From Burkholderiaceae bacterium (lineage in GTDB: Bacteria; Pseudomonadota; Gammaproteobacteria; Burkholderiales; Burkholderiaceae): a DNA stretch of 64,000 nt. The first letter of the stretch is position 1. Every line of letters starts with the position of its first letter. The DNA lies in contig CANGNV010000007.1 of assembly GCA_947455485.1 (NCBI GenBank), forward strand, positions 1 through 64,000, written 5' to 3'. This document shows positions 1-10,278 of this stretch, one piece after another. The notes beneath the pieces were generated by a model. It saw only the letters and a program-made list of their open reading frames with translations. It had not been told where the DNA came from and ran no database searches. The position numbers were made by a program, and so were the translations under genes.

Positions 1-1149
<1,149 letters not shown>

Positions 1150-1173
1150 TTGACCTAAGCGTCGATTAGGGAA

Positions 1174-2103
1174 TTGCAACATAGCGCTCCTCCTCTTTTC
1201 AGACAAGGCGTTCCGGCTTTAGTCAAACTGATTGTCTGTCTATCGATCAGCATCGCATTGATGTTGATCGATTTTCGCTTTAAGGCACTCGACCCGATTC
1301 GCAATAACGTGAATTGGTTATTGCGTCCGCTAGAGTATGTGATGATGATGCCGCGCAATGCGTATGAAGCGACATCAGAATATTTCACCAGTCGCGGAAC
1401 GCTAGACAAAGAAAATCAAGAAATGAAAGTGCGTCAAGCAGAGCTCTCTTTGCTTGCTAACCAATCTGAATTTCTTCTTGTAGAAAATCAAAATCTACGT
1501 CAGCTAATGGATTTGCAAAAGCACGCTCCATTTAAAACATTACCAGTCGAAATTTTATTTAATCCACCCAATCCAATTTCTCAGCGTATTGTGATTAATC
1601 GTGGCAGTAACGATGGTCTTAAGCTAGGTAATCCCATTGCGAATGACTCGGGCATCTTAGGCCAAGTAGTGCGCATTTACGATCACTCCGCAGAAGTCTC
1701 TTTACTAGAAGATCGTGACTTTGCGGTACCAGTACAGGTAGCCCGCAATGGCTTAAGAGCAGCAGTATTTGGTGCAGGGCGCGGCAACCCACTTGAACTT
1801 CGCTACCTTCCCGTGGCGAGCGATTTAGAAGTGGGTGATGTACTCATTACTTCAGGCATTGATGGCATCTATCCGCCCGGCTTTGCGGTGGCGGTAATTA
1901 GCCGCATTGAACGTAACGCCGATAAAAACTCTTCAAATGTATTTTGCGTACCAGTTGCAGCAGTGAATCGCTACCGCCAAGCTTTAGCCCTGCTTTACGA
2001 TCCACAGTGGGATGCAAAAGCATCCACCGCTACCACTAAACCTGGTGCACCACTGACTAATACTCCAGGTCGGCGTCAAACTCGTGCGCGAGGCATGCAA
2101 TGA
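1174..2103 (+). CDS. mreC: MreC, rod-shape-determining protein
   Basis: A bitopic inner-membrane protein of 309 residues that links MreB to the periplasmic wall enzymes PBP2 and RodA. One transmembrane helix is visible near residues 15-32 (LVKLIVCLSISIALML). A coiled-coil-like stretch follows at about 75-110, then the beta-rich MreC core (about 115-275) and a Thr/Pro-rich tail. The start is a TTG at 1174. This gives MQHSAPPLFRQG, which resembles the usual lead before the membrane helix. The gene lies 24 bp after mreB, and its stop overlaps the mreD start by 4 bp. Confidence 0.93.
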   Translation: MQHSAPPLFRQGVPALVKLIVCLSISIALMLIDFRFKALDPIRNNVNWLLRPLEYVMMMPRNAYEATSEYFTSRGTLDKENQEMKVRQAELSLLANQSEFLLVENQNLRQLMDLQKHAPFKTLPVEILFNPPNPISQRIVINRGSNDGLKLGNPIANDSGILGQVVRIYDHSAEVSLLEDRDFAVPVQVARNGLRAAVFGAGRGNPLELRYLPVASDLEVGDVLITSGIDGIYPPGFAVAVISRIERNADKNSSNVFCVPVAAVNRYRQALALLYDPQWDAKASTATTKPGAPLTNTPGRRQTRARGMQ

Positions 2104-2624
2104 TCGATTTTCAAAGCGGCTACATTCTGCGCCCGGTGAATCCGGTCTTTATTTATTTCAGCTTGTTTTGTGCGCTGCTGCTCAATCTTCTGCCAATTGG
2201 TAATTACGGCTGGGTGCCAGACTGGCTCATTATTTGCATTGTGTTCTGGAATATCCATCAGCATCGCTATGTCGGCGTCATCATCGCCTTCATTCTTGGC
2301 CTCTTGATGGATGTCCATAACTCTGACTTGTTAGGTCTTCATGCGTTTAGCTACTCATTAGTGGCTTACCTAGCTATTTCATGGCATCGCCGAATCATTG
2401 CCTTAACGGTTCTAACGCAAGCCCTGCATCTTTTGCCTATCTTCTTATTGGTTTCTTTGTTTCCAGTGCTGGCCCATTGGCTATTGAGCGGTGAGGTGCA
2501 TTGGTGGGCCTTAACTGGCGCCATTCAGGCTCTGATTGAGGCATTGTTGTGGCCCGTGGCAACTCGCATTTTGTTGTCACCTCAACGTCGCCCCATCGAC
2601 GTTGATCACAACCGTCCAATTTAG
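2100..2624 (+). CDS. mreD: MreD, rod-shape-determining membrane protein
   Basis: A very hydrophobic protein of 174 residues with about five membrane helices, as expected for MreD. Its charged motifs include DWLIICIVFWNIHQHRY near the second helix and LGLLMDVHNSDLLGLHAFSY, which carries the family's conserved Asp and His. MreD works with MreC in positioning the elongasome. Its ATG overlaps the mreC stop (ATGA), implying coupled translation, and mrdA begins 8 bp after its stop. No better alternative identity is apparent. Confidence 0.92.
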   Translation: MIDFQSGYILRPVNPVFIYFSLFCALLLNLLPIGNYGWVPDWLIICIVFWNIHQHRYVGVIIAFILGLLMDVHNSDLLGLHAFSYSLVAYLAISWHRRIIALTVLTQALHLLPIFLLVSLFPVLAHWLLSGEVHWWALTGAIQALIEALLWPVATRILLSPQRRPIDVDHNRPI

Positions 2625-2632
2625 AGAGCGGT

Positions 2633-4540
2633 ATGGTTTCGTTTAAAAAACCAGATCTCGACTCGTTTCAAGAGCGCATTCATATTGCGACCTTATTTGT
2701 CACCTTCTGTTTTTTATTACTAATTACACGATTAGTGTGGCTGCAGCTCGTGAGCCATGGCAAATATGCCTTATTAGCCGAGAATAACCGCATTGCCCTT
2801 GTGCCCGCCCCAGCTAATCGGGGTCTGCTCATAGATCGCAATGGCATTGTGATTGGCAGAAATTACTCGGCCCTGACATTAGATGTGAACGCTGAAGAAG
2901 TTAAGGGCAATGTCGATGAGCTCATCGACGAACTCTCTCAAATTGTGTTGATTTCCCCACGAGATCGCCGAAATTTCAAGCGCTCCCTGGAAGATTCTCG
3001 AAAAATGGGTACTTTTCCGCTCAGATCGATGCTGACTGAGGCTGAAACAGCCCGATTTATGGCCAATCGCTACCGATTCCCAGGGGTAGAGATCCGCGCC
3101 CGTAGTTTCCGAGAGTACCCATATAACGAATTGGCCTCTCATTTAATTGGCTATATCGGGCGCGTTTCTCAAAGAGACAAAGAGAAAATGCAGGCGGAAA
3201 TTGAGAACTCCAAAGCAGATGATCCGGATGCATTGCAGACTTCTTTCTTGCCGGGTATTCAGTACGTTGGCAAGATTGGCTTAGAGCAAAGTTATGAAAG
3301 TGTTCTTCGTGGAGTGCCAGGCTACGATCAAGTAGAAATTACTGCGGGTGGTAAGCCAGTACGCACTCTGTCTAGCTCGCCTTCAATACCCGGAAAAAAT
3401 GTGGTGCTGTCAGTGGATATCAAGTTGCAATACTTGGTTGAACAACTCTACGGAAATTTCCGTGGCGCATTCGTGGCAATTGAACCTGAGACTGGTGACA
3501 TCTTGGCGTTTGTGTCCAAGCCCAACTTTAATCCAAACGATTTCGTAGAGGGCATTGATTCAGTGACGTGGAAAGAGTTGAATGACTCCCCGCAAAAGCC
3601 ACTGTATAACCGCCCACTTAAAGGCATCTACCCACCGGGATCAACATATAAACCATTTATGGCGCTTGCAGCTTTAGAAACCAAGAAGCGCACACCATCA
3701 CAAACTATTTCAGATCCAGGTTATTTTGATTTTGGAAATCACACCTTCCGTGATGACAAAAAAGGTGGGCATGGCATTGTTGATATGCAAAAGTCCATTG
3801 TTGAATCTTGCGATACCTACTATTACATGTTGGCGCGCGATATGGGCGTCAACATGATGCATGACTTCATGAAACCATTTGGCTTTGGGCAAATTACTGG
3901 GATCGATTTACAGGGTGAATCCAAAGGAGTTCTGCCATCCACCGAGTGGAAGAAAAATACCTTCAAGAAACCAGAACAGCAAAAATGGTATGAGGGCGAA
4001 ACCATTTCTCTTGGCATTGGACAGGGCTACAACGCATTTACTATTTTGCAATTAGCCCACGCTATGGCCAACATGGCAAACAATGGCATTGTGATGAAGC
4101 CACACCTAGTAAAAGCGATTGAAGATCCCTTCACAAGAAATCGTACGCTCACCACACCCAAAGAGAGTTATCGCATCGATCTTGTTCCAGAGAATATTGA
4201 GGTGATCAAGAAGGCCATGGTTGAAGTAAACAACTCTGGAACCTCTGCCTCAGTTTTTAAAGGTACCGGCTATCAGGTAGGCGGTAAGACTGGAACAGCG
4301 CAAGTATTTAGCTTGAACTCGAAAGAGTATAAGCACGGAGCCACTGCAGAATTTTTACGCGACCATGCTTTATATATTGCTTTTGCTCCCGCAGAAAAAC
4401 CAACTATCGTGATTGCAATGGTCGTTGAGAATGCAGGATTTGGTGCGCAATATGCTGCACCGATTGCACGCAAAGCGCTCGATTTTTATCTTGAAGGTAA
4501 ATGGCCAAAGGAGATTCCTGAATGGAAAAGAGCGCCATAA
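2633..4540 (+). CDS. mrdA: Penicillin-binding protein 2 (MrdA), class B transpeptidase
   Basis: PBP2 cross-links peptidoglycan during cell elongation, working with the glycosyltransferase RodA. The protein has 635 residues. It shows one N-terminal membrane helix (about 20-38), a PBP dimerisation domain (about 60-230) and a transpeptidase domain. The active-site Ser is S337 in STYK (SxxK motif, K340). A second motif SCD lies near 392, and KTGTAQ (KTG box) lies near residue 553. Its 3' end overlaps rodA by 19 bp, which fits the pairing of the two proteins in one complex. Confidence 0.97.
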   Translation: MVSFKKPDLDSFQERIHIATLFVTFCFLLLITRLVWLQLVSHGKYALLAENNRIALVPAPANRGLLIDRNGIVIGRNYSALTLDVNAEEVKGNVDELIDELSQIVLISPRDRRNFKRSLEDSRKMGTFPLRSMLTEAETARFMANRYRFPGVEIRARSFREYPYNELASHLIGYIGRVSQRDKEKMQAEIENSKADDPDALQTSFLPGIQYVGKIGLEQSYESVLRGVPGYDQVEITAGGKPVRTLSSSPSIPGKNVVLSVDIKLQYLVEQLYGNFRGAFVAIEPETGDILAFVSKPNFNPNDFVEGIDSVTWKELNDSPQKPLYNRPLKGIYPPGSTYKPFMALAALETKKRTPSQTISDPGYFDFGNHTFRDDKKGGHGIVDMQKSIVESCDTYYYMLARDMGVNMMHDFMKPFGFGQITGIDLQGESKGVLPSTEWKKNTFKKPEQQKWYEGETISLGIGQGYNAFTILQLAHAMANMANNGIVMKPHLVKAIEDPFTRNRTLTTPKESYRIDLVPENIEVIKKAMVEVNNSGTSASVFKGTGYQVGGKTGTAQVFSLNSKEYKHGATAEFLRDHALYIAFAPAEKPTIVIAMVVENAGFGAQYAAPIARKALDFYLEGKWPKEIPEWKRAP

Positions 4541-5673
4541 CAAAAACAAAAAAAGTATTCCTGAGTATTTTTAGCGGACTTGATCGCCAGCTAGGCCTTA
4601 TTCTGCTTGGCTTAGCGGGAGTTGGGTTTCTTACTTTTTTATCCGCAAGTCAAAATACGCCGGTTCGATTTGAAGATGAGCTCCGCAACCTAGCGCTTTC
4701 ATTTGCAGTCATGTGGATCGTCTCTCGTATTCCACCGAAATGGTTAGAGATGGCTGCGGTGTGGATTTATGGGATTGGAGTTGCACTACTGATTGCGGTC
4801 GCCGCATTTGGATTAATTAAAAAAGGTGCGCGACGTTGGCTCAATATTGGTTTTGTGATTCAGCCTTCTGAGCTCATGAAAATTGCAATGCCGCTCATGC
4901 TGGCCTGGTACTTTCAGAAACGTGAGGGCCTAAAAAAATCTTGGGACTATGGAGTGGCGGCCATCATTCTTATTATTCCGGTATTCCTGATTGCACGCCA
5001 ACCCGACCTAGGTACAGCACTCTTAGTTTTTGCTGCGGGCATGTACGTGATTATTTTGGCAGGACTGCCCTGGAAATGGATTCTACCGTTTGTTGGTCTT
5101 GGTGCCTTTGGAATCATTCTCATCATTATTTTTGGCAACATGATTTGTGCACATGATGTTGTTTGGCCATTTGTTCATGACTACCAAAAGCATCGAGTCT
5201 GCACTTTGCTCGATCCAAGTAGCGACCCCCTTGGAAAAGGTTTTCATACAATTCAGTCAATGATTGCAATTGGCTCGGGTGGATTTTTTGGCAAGGGTTG
5301 GTTTCAGGGCACACAAGCGCATCTTGAATTTATTCCAGAAAAACATACCGACTTTGTCTTTGCCGTTTTCTCTGAAGAGTTTGGTCTATTAGGCAACTTA
5401 GTCTTGTTGGCACTTTTCTTCGCCCTAATTAAACGGGGCCTAGCTATCTCTGCCAGCGCTCCCAATCTTTTTACAAGACTACTAGGTGCATCAGTAACGC
5501 TGATTTTCTTTACCTACGCATTTGTCAATATCGGCATGGTAAGTGGCCTATTGCCTGTCGTAGGGGTTCCATTGCCTTTCATCAGCTATGGTGGCACTGC
5601 CTTAGTAACGCTAGGATTTGGTGCCGGGATTTTGATGAGCATTCATCGTCATCGGCGTTTAGTGCAAAGTTAA
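4522..5673 (+). CDS. rodA: RodA, SEDS-family peptidoglycan glycosyltransferase
   Basis: A polytopic inner-membrane protein of 383 residues with about ten hydrophobic segments. As a SEDS protein it polymerises lipid II into glycan strands for the side wall, together with PBP2 encoded just upstream. The family signature region is clear: GKGWFQGTQAHLEFIPEKHT, followed by DFVFAVFSEEFG, which carries the Asp and Glu conserved near the catalytic centre. The C-terminal PFISYGG motif is also present. It is the last gene of the mre operon and is followed by a strong hairpin terminator at 5722-5749. Confidence 0.96.
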   Translation: MEKSAITKTKKVFLSIFSGLDRQLGLILLGLAGVGFLTFLSASQNTPVRFEDELRNLALSFAVMWIVSRIPPKWLEMAAVWIYGIGVALLIAVAAFGLIKKGARRWLNIGFVIQPSELMKIAMPLMLAWYFQKREGLKKSWDYGVAAIILIIPVFLIARQPDLGTALLVFAAGMYVIILAGLPWKWILPFVGLGAFGIILIIIFGNMICAHDVVWPFVHDYQKHRVCTLLDPSSDPLGKGFHTIQSMIAIGSGGFFGKGWFQGTQAHLEFIPEKHTDFVFAVFSEEFGLLGNLVLLALFFALIKRGLAISASAPNLFTRLLGASVTLIFFTYAFVNIGMVSGLLPVVGVPLPFISYGGTALVTLGFGAGILMSIHRHRRLVQS

Positions 5674-5721
5674 AAATTAGATTGGGCAATCGCACAAGAT
5701 TGCAGCACTATCTCTAGAAAC

Positions 5722-5749
5722 AAAAAAGCCCGGCATGCCGGGCTTTTTC
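5722..5749. terminator. Bidirectional intrinsic terminator between rodA and hup
   Basis: A GC-rich perfect inverted repeat (gcccggc/gccgggc, centre ATGC-like) is flanked by an A-run on the left and a T-run on the right, so it can terminate from either side. It sits between the convergent ends of rodA (plus) and the HU gene (minus). Confidence 0.9.
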
Positions 5750-5765
5750 ATCAACAAAGCAAGAA

Positions 5766-6050
5766 TTACTTCTTACGCTTGTTAACTGAATCTTTAAATG
5801 CTTTACCAGCAGAAAACTTAACAGTTTTAGCAGCAGCAATTTTGAGTGGCTCGCCAGTTTTTGGGTTACGGCCCATACGCGCAGCGCGCTTACCAGAAGC
5901 AAAAGTACCGAAACCGATCAGTTGTACTGAGTCGCCTTTAGTAACAGCTTTAATGATTTGCTCAATAGCAGAATTCAATGCAAATTCAGCTTTGGCTTTT
6001 GAGATCTCAGCGTCGTCAGCAATCGCTGCGATTAGTTCTGCTTTGTTCAA
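5766..6050 (-). CDS. hup: HU-family DNA-binding protein
   Basis: A protein of 94 residues that binds and bends DNA as a dimer and belongs to the nucleoid proteins. It starts [11 protein letters not shown], as in HU-beta. It contains the beta-arm signature [20 protein letters not shown] (about residues 47-66) with the Pro used for DNA intercalation. It ends in a Lys/Arg-rich tail. It is a single-gene unit convergent with rodA. HU-alpha and HU-beta cannot be told apart here, since such bacteria often have one HU. IHF is less likely because the start and length match HU better. Confidence 0.95.
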   Translation of the reverse strand: MNKAELIAAIADDAEISKAKAEFALNSAIEQIIKAVTKGDSVQLIGFGTFASGKRAARMGRNPKTGEPLKIAAAKTVKFSAGKAFKDSVNKRKK

Positions 6051-6163
6051 GTGAAGCTCCTTATAGATATTGATGTCAGCGCACAGTGCGCTTACATGAT
6101 TTTAACCACAAAAAATTACAAAAATAAAGCTGCGTCACAGCAAATTTTTTTATTGCTGCTTTT

Positions 6164-6529
6164 TTACTCTTCTAGAACTGTTACATCTGATACAAAATAC
6201 TCGGTATCGCCAAAACAGCTTGTAGGCAATCCGATGTGCTGATCATATTTAAGGGCAACTTTTTTACCCAAATTGGCATTGATTTTTTGCGCCACAGCAT
6301 CTTCACGCACCGTAAAGAGGAATTTTTCTGACATGGTTCCCGGCATTGAAACCATAGCCAATTCGCCTTCCCAGGTTTTACATACATAACCGCGGTTGGA
6401 AAATTTCTGGACGTATCCGGCACGCTCACCGCTGCCATAGCTCCAATTGAGCATAATCCAGGTATATGCTGCTAAGCCAGCCAGGCTAATCAATACAAGG
6501 CTTAAAAGCCATTTTACGAATCCATTCAT
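6164..6529 (-). CDS. Conserved membrane-anchored periplasmic protein, function unknown
   Basis: A protein of 121 residues. One N-terminal membrane helix (about 5-28, KWLLSLVLISLAGLAAYTWI) is followed by a small soluble domain. That domain carries SYGSGERAGYVQKFS, a CKTWEGELAM segment, GLPTSCFGDTEYFV and an acidic end. It contains two Cys (CKTWEG and TSCFG), which could pair in the periplasm. From memory, similar short proteins occur across Burkholderiales and are sometimes mislabelled 6-phosphogluconate dehydrogenase. At 121 residues with no Rossmann motif it cannot be that enzyme. It stands alone between hup and lpxO, and nothing nearby suggests a role. Confidence 0.75.
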   Translation of the reverse strand: MNGFVKWLLSLVLISLAGLAAYTWIMLNWSYGSGERAGYVQKFSNRGYVCKTWEGELAMVSMPGTMSEKFLFTVREDAVAQKINANLGKKVALKYDQHIGLPTSCFGDTEYFVSDVTVLEE

Positions 6530-6692
6530 GTGGTTTTCCTTAACAAATCATCTCTGCAGCCCTAATTAGGTGCATTCACAGCGGTCTGTTTTGACCCTAA
6601 TCAACATTTGAGCATATTCATTACAAAAATAGGGATGAAATGACGCTCCATACAAATTAAAATATTAGTATTAACGCTAATTGGTAAATCTA

Positions 6693-7595
6693 ATGGAACT
6701 ACGTCACGTCATCTTTTTGATCTTTGTTGTTTCGGCTGTTTATGTCTACTTCAGGGGCAAAGTTCGATTTGGCTTAGTGCGCTCACTAACAGACTATCAA
6801 GTTCTTTTAGCGCCGGTTAACTGCCTCCTCTATTTATTCTCGAAAACTAAGGCTGGGGCATTTATTCCAGTTGCAGCCTTTCCTGAAATGAAGCCCCTCC
6901 AAGATAATTGGCAGATCATCCGCGATGAAGCGCTTGCTTTAAACGCGGATGGTGCGATCGCTGCTGCTACGGGATACAACGATATTGGGTTTAACTCTTT
7001 CTTTCGGACGGGCTGGAAACGCTTTCACCTCTGCTGGTATGGCAAAGAAATGCCCTCTGCACAACTCCAATGCCCTAAAACCGTTGCCCTCCTCAAATCG
7101 ATCCCCTCGATCAAGGCTGCGATGTTTGCCTCACTACCCCCAGGAGCAACCCTAGTACGACACCGAGACCCCTATGCGGGCTCCTTGCGCTATCACATTG
7201 GCCTAGTCACCCCAAACGATCCCAAATGCTTTATCGACGTAGATGGGGAGCGTTATTTCTGGAAAGATGGTGAGCCAGTCATGTTTGATGAAACATACAT
7301 TCACTATGCCGCCAATGAGACGGATCATCAGCGCATTGTCTTGTTTTGCGATGTGGAACGGCCCGTTCACACTAAAGTGGTGCAGTTATTTAATCGCTGG
7401 TTTGGGCGCTACGTGATGAGTGCCGCCTCCTCCCAAAACGTTGCAGGAGAGAAGGTAGGATTTGTAAACATCCTCTTTAAGTACTTTTATCACTTGAGGG
7501 CGCAAGCGAAAAAGCTGAAGGCAAAACACCGCAGTGTTTATTACATCGGCAAATGGGTTTTGATTTTAGGAATTCTCTGGGCTATCTTTTGGTAA
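6693..7595 (+). CDS. lpxO: LpxO-type lipid A hydroxylase (Fe(II)/2-oxoglutarate, Asp/Asn beta-hydroxylase fold)
   Basis: Taken from the ATG at 6693 the protein has 300 residues, the usual LpxO length. An in-frame TTG at 6681 would add four residues. An N-terminal membrane helix (about 3-20) precedes PEMKPLQDNW and an aspartyl/asparaginyl beta-hydroxylase domain. Candidate iron ligands are H157-x-D159 in HRDPYAGSLRYH and H204 in DETYIHYA. R214 in QRIVLF probably binds 2-oxoglutarate. LpxO hydroxylates the secondary acyl chain of lipid A at the inner membrane. The N-terminal helix and the HRDPYAGSLRYH wording favour LpxO over soluble peptide hydroxylases. The lipid A theme recurs nearby in lpxL and pagP. 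Confidence 0.8.
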   Translation: MELRHVIFLIFVVSAVYVYFRGKVRFGLVRSLTDYQVLLAPVNCLLYLFSKTKAGAFIPVAAFPEMKPLQDNWQIIRDEALALNADGAIAAATGYNDIGFNSFFRTGWKRFHLCWYGKEMPSAQLQCPKTVALLKSIPSIKAAMFASLPPGATLVRHRDPYAGSLRYHIGLVTPNDPKCFIDVDGERYFWKDGEPVMFDETYIHYAANETDHQRIVLFCDVERPVHTKVVQLFNRWFGRYVMSAASSQNVAGEKVGFVNILFKYFYHLRAQAKKLKAKHRSVYYIGKWVLILGILWAIFW

Positions 7596-7599
7596 GCCC

Positions 7600-7896
7600 T
7601 TAGGGGCTTAAAGCTTCAGCAATCTGCTCTGGGGTGATTGAGCCCCAGATTTCTACCCGCTTTACACGGCTATTTTGTCCCGATAAGAGCTGAATTTGTT
7701 TTTGGGGCACTCTTAAGCGCTTAGAAAGCCAGGACAACAACATCTCATTCGCCCTGTTTTCTAGGGCCGGGGCCTGCAGGGATATCTTGAGACAGCCATC
7801 ATGAAGACCAACTACCTTGGTCAGCTTTGCGCCTGGTTGGCAATGTAAATTAAGAACAATGCCAGCGGGGGTTTGTTTTAACCAAATAGGCATCAT
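7600..7896 (-). CDS. yggU: DUF167/YggU-family protein
   Basis: A protein of 98 residues with the DUF167 core: a hydrophobic strand with QPGAK, then LKISLQAPALENRANEMLLSWL, and RVPQKQIQLLSGQNSRVKRVEI. The conserved Ala-x-x-x-Glu-Asn-x-Ala-Asn pattern is typical of this family. The biochemical role is unknown. It is convergent with lpxO (4 bp between the stops) and divergent from the carbonic anhydrase gene. A 14-bp palindrome at 7896-7909 begins at its own start codon. Confidence 0.88.
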   Translation of the reverse strand: MMPIWLKQTPAGIVLNLHCQPGAKLTKVVGLHDGCLKISLQAPALENRANEMLLSWLSKRLRVPQKQIQLLSGQNSRVKRVEIWGSITPEQIAEALSP

Positions 7897-7909
7897 TAAA
7901 GTACTTTAA
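7896..7909. promoter_or_regulatory. Palindrome shared with the dprA-topB gap
   Basis: A perfect 14-bp palindrome (TTAAAGTACTTTAA) lies between yggU and can. The same 14 bp recur at 42-57 of the 40.4-kb line (40443-40456 core) downstream of dprA. A role as an operator is conjecture. Confidence 0.25.
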
Positions 7910-7918
7910 ACTCAAAAC

Positions 7919-8584
7919 ATGATTATGAAGAACTCCAGAGCCTTAGACCAGCTATTTGCCAATAATCGCGAATGGGCAGAAGCGATGATTGCCAAGGACG
8001 CTAATTTTTTTAAGCGTCTAGTTTCTCAGCAGGCGCCAGAATATCTTTGGATTGGCTGCTCGGATAGCCGTGTCCCAGCCAATGAAATTGTTGACCTTCT
8101 GCCTGGCGAGCTCTTTGTGCATCGTAATGTTGCTAATGTGGTGGTGCATACCGACTTGAACTGTTTATCCGTTATTCAGTTTGCAATCGATCTCTTAAAG
8201 GTTAAACACATTTTGGTGGTGGGCCATTATGGTTGTTCTGGTGTTCATACTGCAATGACAGACAAGCGCGTAGGTCTGGCTGACAACTGGTTGCGCCACG
8301 TTAAGGATGTGCATCAAAAACATGAGCGTTACCTTGGCGACGTTATACCTACCCCAAAACGACAAGATCGTTTATGCGAACTCAATGTTATCGAGCAAGT
8401 AGTGAACGTTTGCGAAACCACGATCGTTCAAGATGCATGGGCGAGAGGGCAAGATCTAACGGTTCATGGCTGGGCTTATCGCCTTGAGACTGGCTTAGTA
8501 AATGATTTGGGTATGTCGATTAGCTCCACCGAAGAAATGAATGTACGCTACGCTAAATCCCTATCTCGCTACGACTCTGAATAA
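7919..8584 (+). CDS. can: Beta-class carbonic anhydrase
   Basis: It interconverts CO2 and bicarbonate with a catalytic zinc. The protein has 221 residues. Zinc ligands are C47 (in CSDSRVP), H103 and C106 (in VGHYGCSG), and the catalytic Asp-Arg pair is D49/R51. The extent matches the E. coli Can family. Two start codons are possible, ATG at 7919 or 7925, which differ by two residues. Bicarbonate from this enzyme feeds carboxylation and fatty-acid synthesis. The gene is followed after 8 bp by an LpxL-type acyltransferase. Confidence 0.95.
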   Translation: MIMKNSRALDQLFANNREWAEAMIAKDANFFKRLVSQQAPEYLWIGCSDSRVPANEIVDLLPGELFVHRNVANVVVHTDLNCLSVIQFAIDLLKVKHILVVGHYGCSGVHTAMTDKRVGLADNWLRHVKDVHQKHERYLGDVIPTPKRQDRLCELNVIEQVVNVCETTIVQDAWARGQDLTVHGWAYRLETGLVNDLGMSISSTEEMNVRYAKSLSRYDSE

Positions 8585-8592
8585 ATTAAGTT

Positions 8593-9480
8593 TTGTTTAA
8601 AAACTTTTCAAATAATTCTGGGGTTGCGCTACTTCGATTTCTAGTATCACTTCCCTATAAGACCCTAGTCTCTATTGGCTATGGCTTGGGCAATCTTGCG
8701 GCACTCATTCCCAGTGATCGCAATCGTGTGGTTAAAAAAAATTTAGAACTATGCTTTCCCGAACTCAGCGCAAATGAAATTAACGAACTTAGAAAAGAAC
8801 ATTGGCGATTACTGGGTCGCAGCCTGGTAGAGAAAAGCATTATCTGGCTCGGCACAAAAAAACAGCTAGACGACATGATAGAAGTTCGGGCAGAGGTCGA
8901 TCTGAGCGATAGAAAGCCGCGCATCTTAGTGAACATGCATTTTATTGGAATTGAGGGCAGCATTATTTTGAGCGCCCTTGCTCACGATAGAGGTTGGCCG
9001 CGTACATCGGGATTTTTCCAAAGAATGAAAAGTCCTTTCTTTAATAGAAAAATAATTGAGTGGCGTAATCGCTTTGGTGGAAATTCTATTGACCGCCAAG
9101 GAAATTCTCTTGAGCTCATTCGAGAAATTCGTAAGGGTAGCTTCATCATCATTGCGCCTGATATCGATTTGGGCCTGAAAGACTCCACCTTCGTTCCATT
9201 TTTTAATATTCAAACCAATACGATCACGGCCGTATCGCGACTTGCCAAAATCACAGGGGCGGAAGTGTGCATGATGATCACGACCCTAAAAAAGAATGGT
9301 GCTGGTTATGTTTGCACCATCAGCAAACCACTTGAGAATTTTCCGACCGAAAGCCCTGAAGCAGATACCGCACGCTTAAACCAAATTTTTGAACAAGAAA
9401 TCAGACTCAGACCCGCTGAATACTATTGGGTTCATAAACGTTTTAAAAATAGGCCATTTAACGAAGCCGGACCCTATTAA
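8593..9480 (+). CDS. lpxL: Lysophospholipid/lipid A acyltransferase, LpxL (HtrB) family
   Basis: A protein of 295 residues of the LpxL/LpxM fold, which adds secondary acyl chains to lipid A at the inner membrane. The catalytic H-x4-E pair is visible as H116-FIGI-E121. Family motifs RNRFGGNSIDRQGNSLELI and FIIIAPDIDLG (oxyanion/acceptor region) follow, then EYYWVHKRFKNRP near the C-terminus. The start is a TTG at 8593, which gives MFKNFSNNSGVALLRF before the membrane-associated helix. No in-frame ATG exists near it. LpxL and LpxM cannot be separated with confidence from one sequence. Confidence 0.87.
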   Translation: MFKNFSNNSGVALLRFLVSLPYKTLVSIGYGLGNLAALIPSDRNRVVKKNLELCFPELSANEINELRKEHWRLLGRSLVEKSIIWLGTKKQLDDMIEVRAEVDLSDRKPRILVNMHFIGIEGSIILSALAHDRGWPRTSGFFQRMKSPFFNRKIIEWRNRFGGNSIDRQGNSLELIREIRKGSFIIIAPDIDLGLKDSTFVPFFNIQTNTITAVSRLAKITGAEVCMMITTLKKNGAGYVCTISKPLENFPTESPEADTARLNQIFEQEIRLRPAEYYWVHKRFKNRPFNEAGPY

Positions 9481-9518
9481 CTCTTCTTCTCGAAGGGCTT
9501 TTGTCCTATCATTAAAGG

Positions 9519-10271
9519 ATGACTGAACGTATTGGGCTTTTTGCCGATCTACATAGCAATTTAGAGGCTTTCGATGCTTGTATGGAGCAGGCCAAAGATT
9601 TGGGTGTTACTCGCATGGTTTTCTTGGGAGATATTGTTGGCTACAACGCCGATCCCGGCGCACTAATTGATCGCATTGGCGAGATGGTTGCCGATAAAAA
9701 AGCGATTGCAGTCCTAGGCAATCATGATCAAGCAGTCTTTGAAGACCACAGCCATCAAATGAATGCCAGTGCAAATGCCGCAATTCAGTGGACTAAATCT
9801 CAACTTAATCCTGCTCAAGTGAAATTTCTAAAAGACTTGCCATTAATGGTTCAAGAAGATGCGATGTGTTTTGTCCACGCATCGGCACACAATCCAGCAG
9901 ACTGGAACTACATCACCGACAGCATGAGTGCTTGGCGTTGCGTACAAAACTCTGGCAAGACATATACGTTTGTCGGCCATGCTCACGAGCAAGCACTCTT
10001 CTATCAAAGTGCTGTTGGTAAGTTAATTCGCTTTGCTCCGCATCCTGGCGATGAAGTTCCAGTAATGCGTCATCGTCAATGGGTTGGAGTGGTTGGCTCG
10101 CTTGGTCAGCCACGAGACGGAAATCCTGAGGCTTGCTTTGCTGTTTTTGAGCCCGAGTTAGAAGTACTCACCTTTCATCGCACAGCTTACGATCAATTCA
10201 CAGCAGCAGATAAAGTGCGTCGTGCTGGATTGCCAGAAGACCTTGCCAACCGCCTAATCACGGGCAAATAA
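9519..10271 (+). CDS. Calcineurin-like metallophosphoesterase
   Basis: A protein of 250 residues with the full metallophosphoesterase motif set: D10-x-H12 (FADLHSN), GDIVG with D38, GNHD at 67-70, and a later GHAHEQA. It resembles the small one-domain YfcE/MJ0936-like phosphodiesterases. The metal-binding residues are intact, so it should be active, but the substrate cannot be read from the sequence. It ends 7 bp before a protein kinase-universal stress protein fusion, so the two are almost surely co-transcribed. A role opposing that kinase is possible but inferred from context alone. Confidence 0.85.
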   Translation: MTERIGLFADLHSNLEAFDACMEQAKDLGVTRMVFLGDIVGYNADPGALIDRIGEMVADKKAIAVLGNHDQAVFEDHSHQMNASANAAIQWTKSQLNPAQVKFLKDLPLMVQEDAMCFVHASAHNPADWNYITDSMSAWRCVQNSGKTYTFVGHAHEQALFYQSAVGKLIRFAPHPGDEVPVMRHRQWVGVVGSLGQPRDGNPEACFAVFEPELEVLTFHRTAYDQFTAADKVRRAGLPEDLANRLITGK

Positions 10272-10278
10272 TTAGCTT

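Noticed and set aside
6164..6529. 6-phosphogluconate dehydrogenase
   Set aside because: The protein has 121 residues, an N-terminal membrane helix and no Rossmann motif or catalytic residues.
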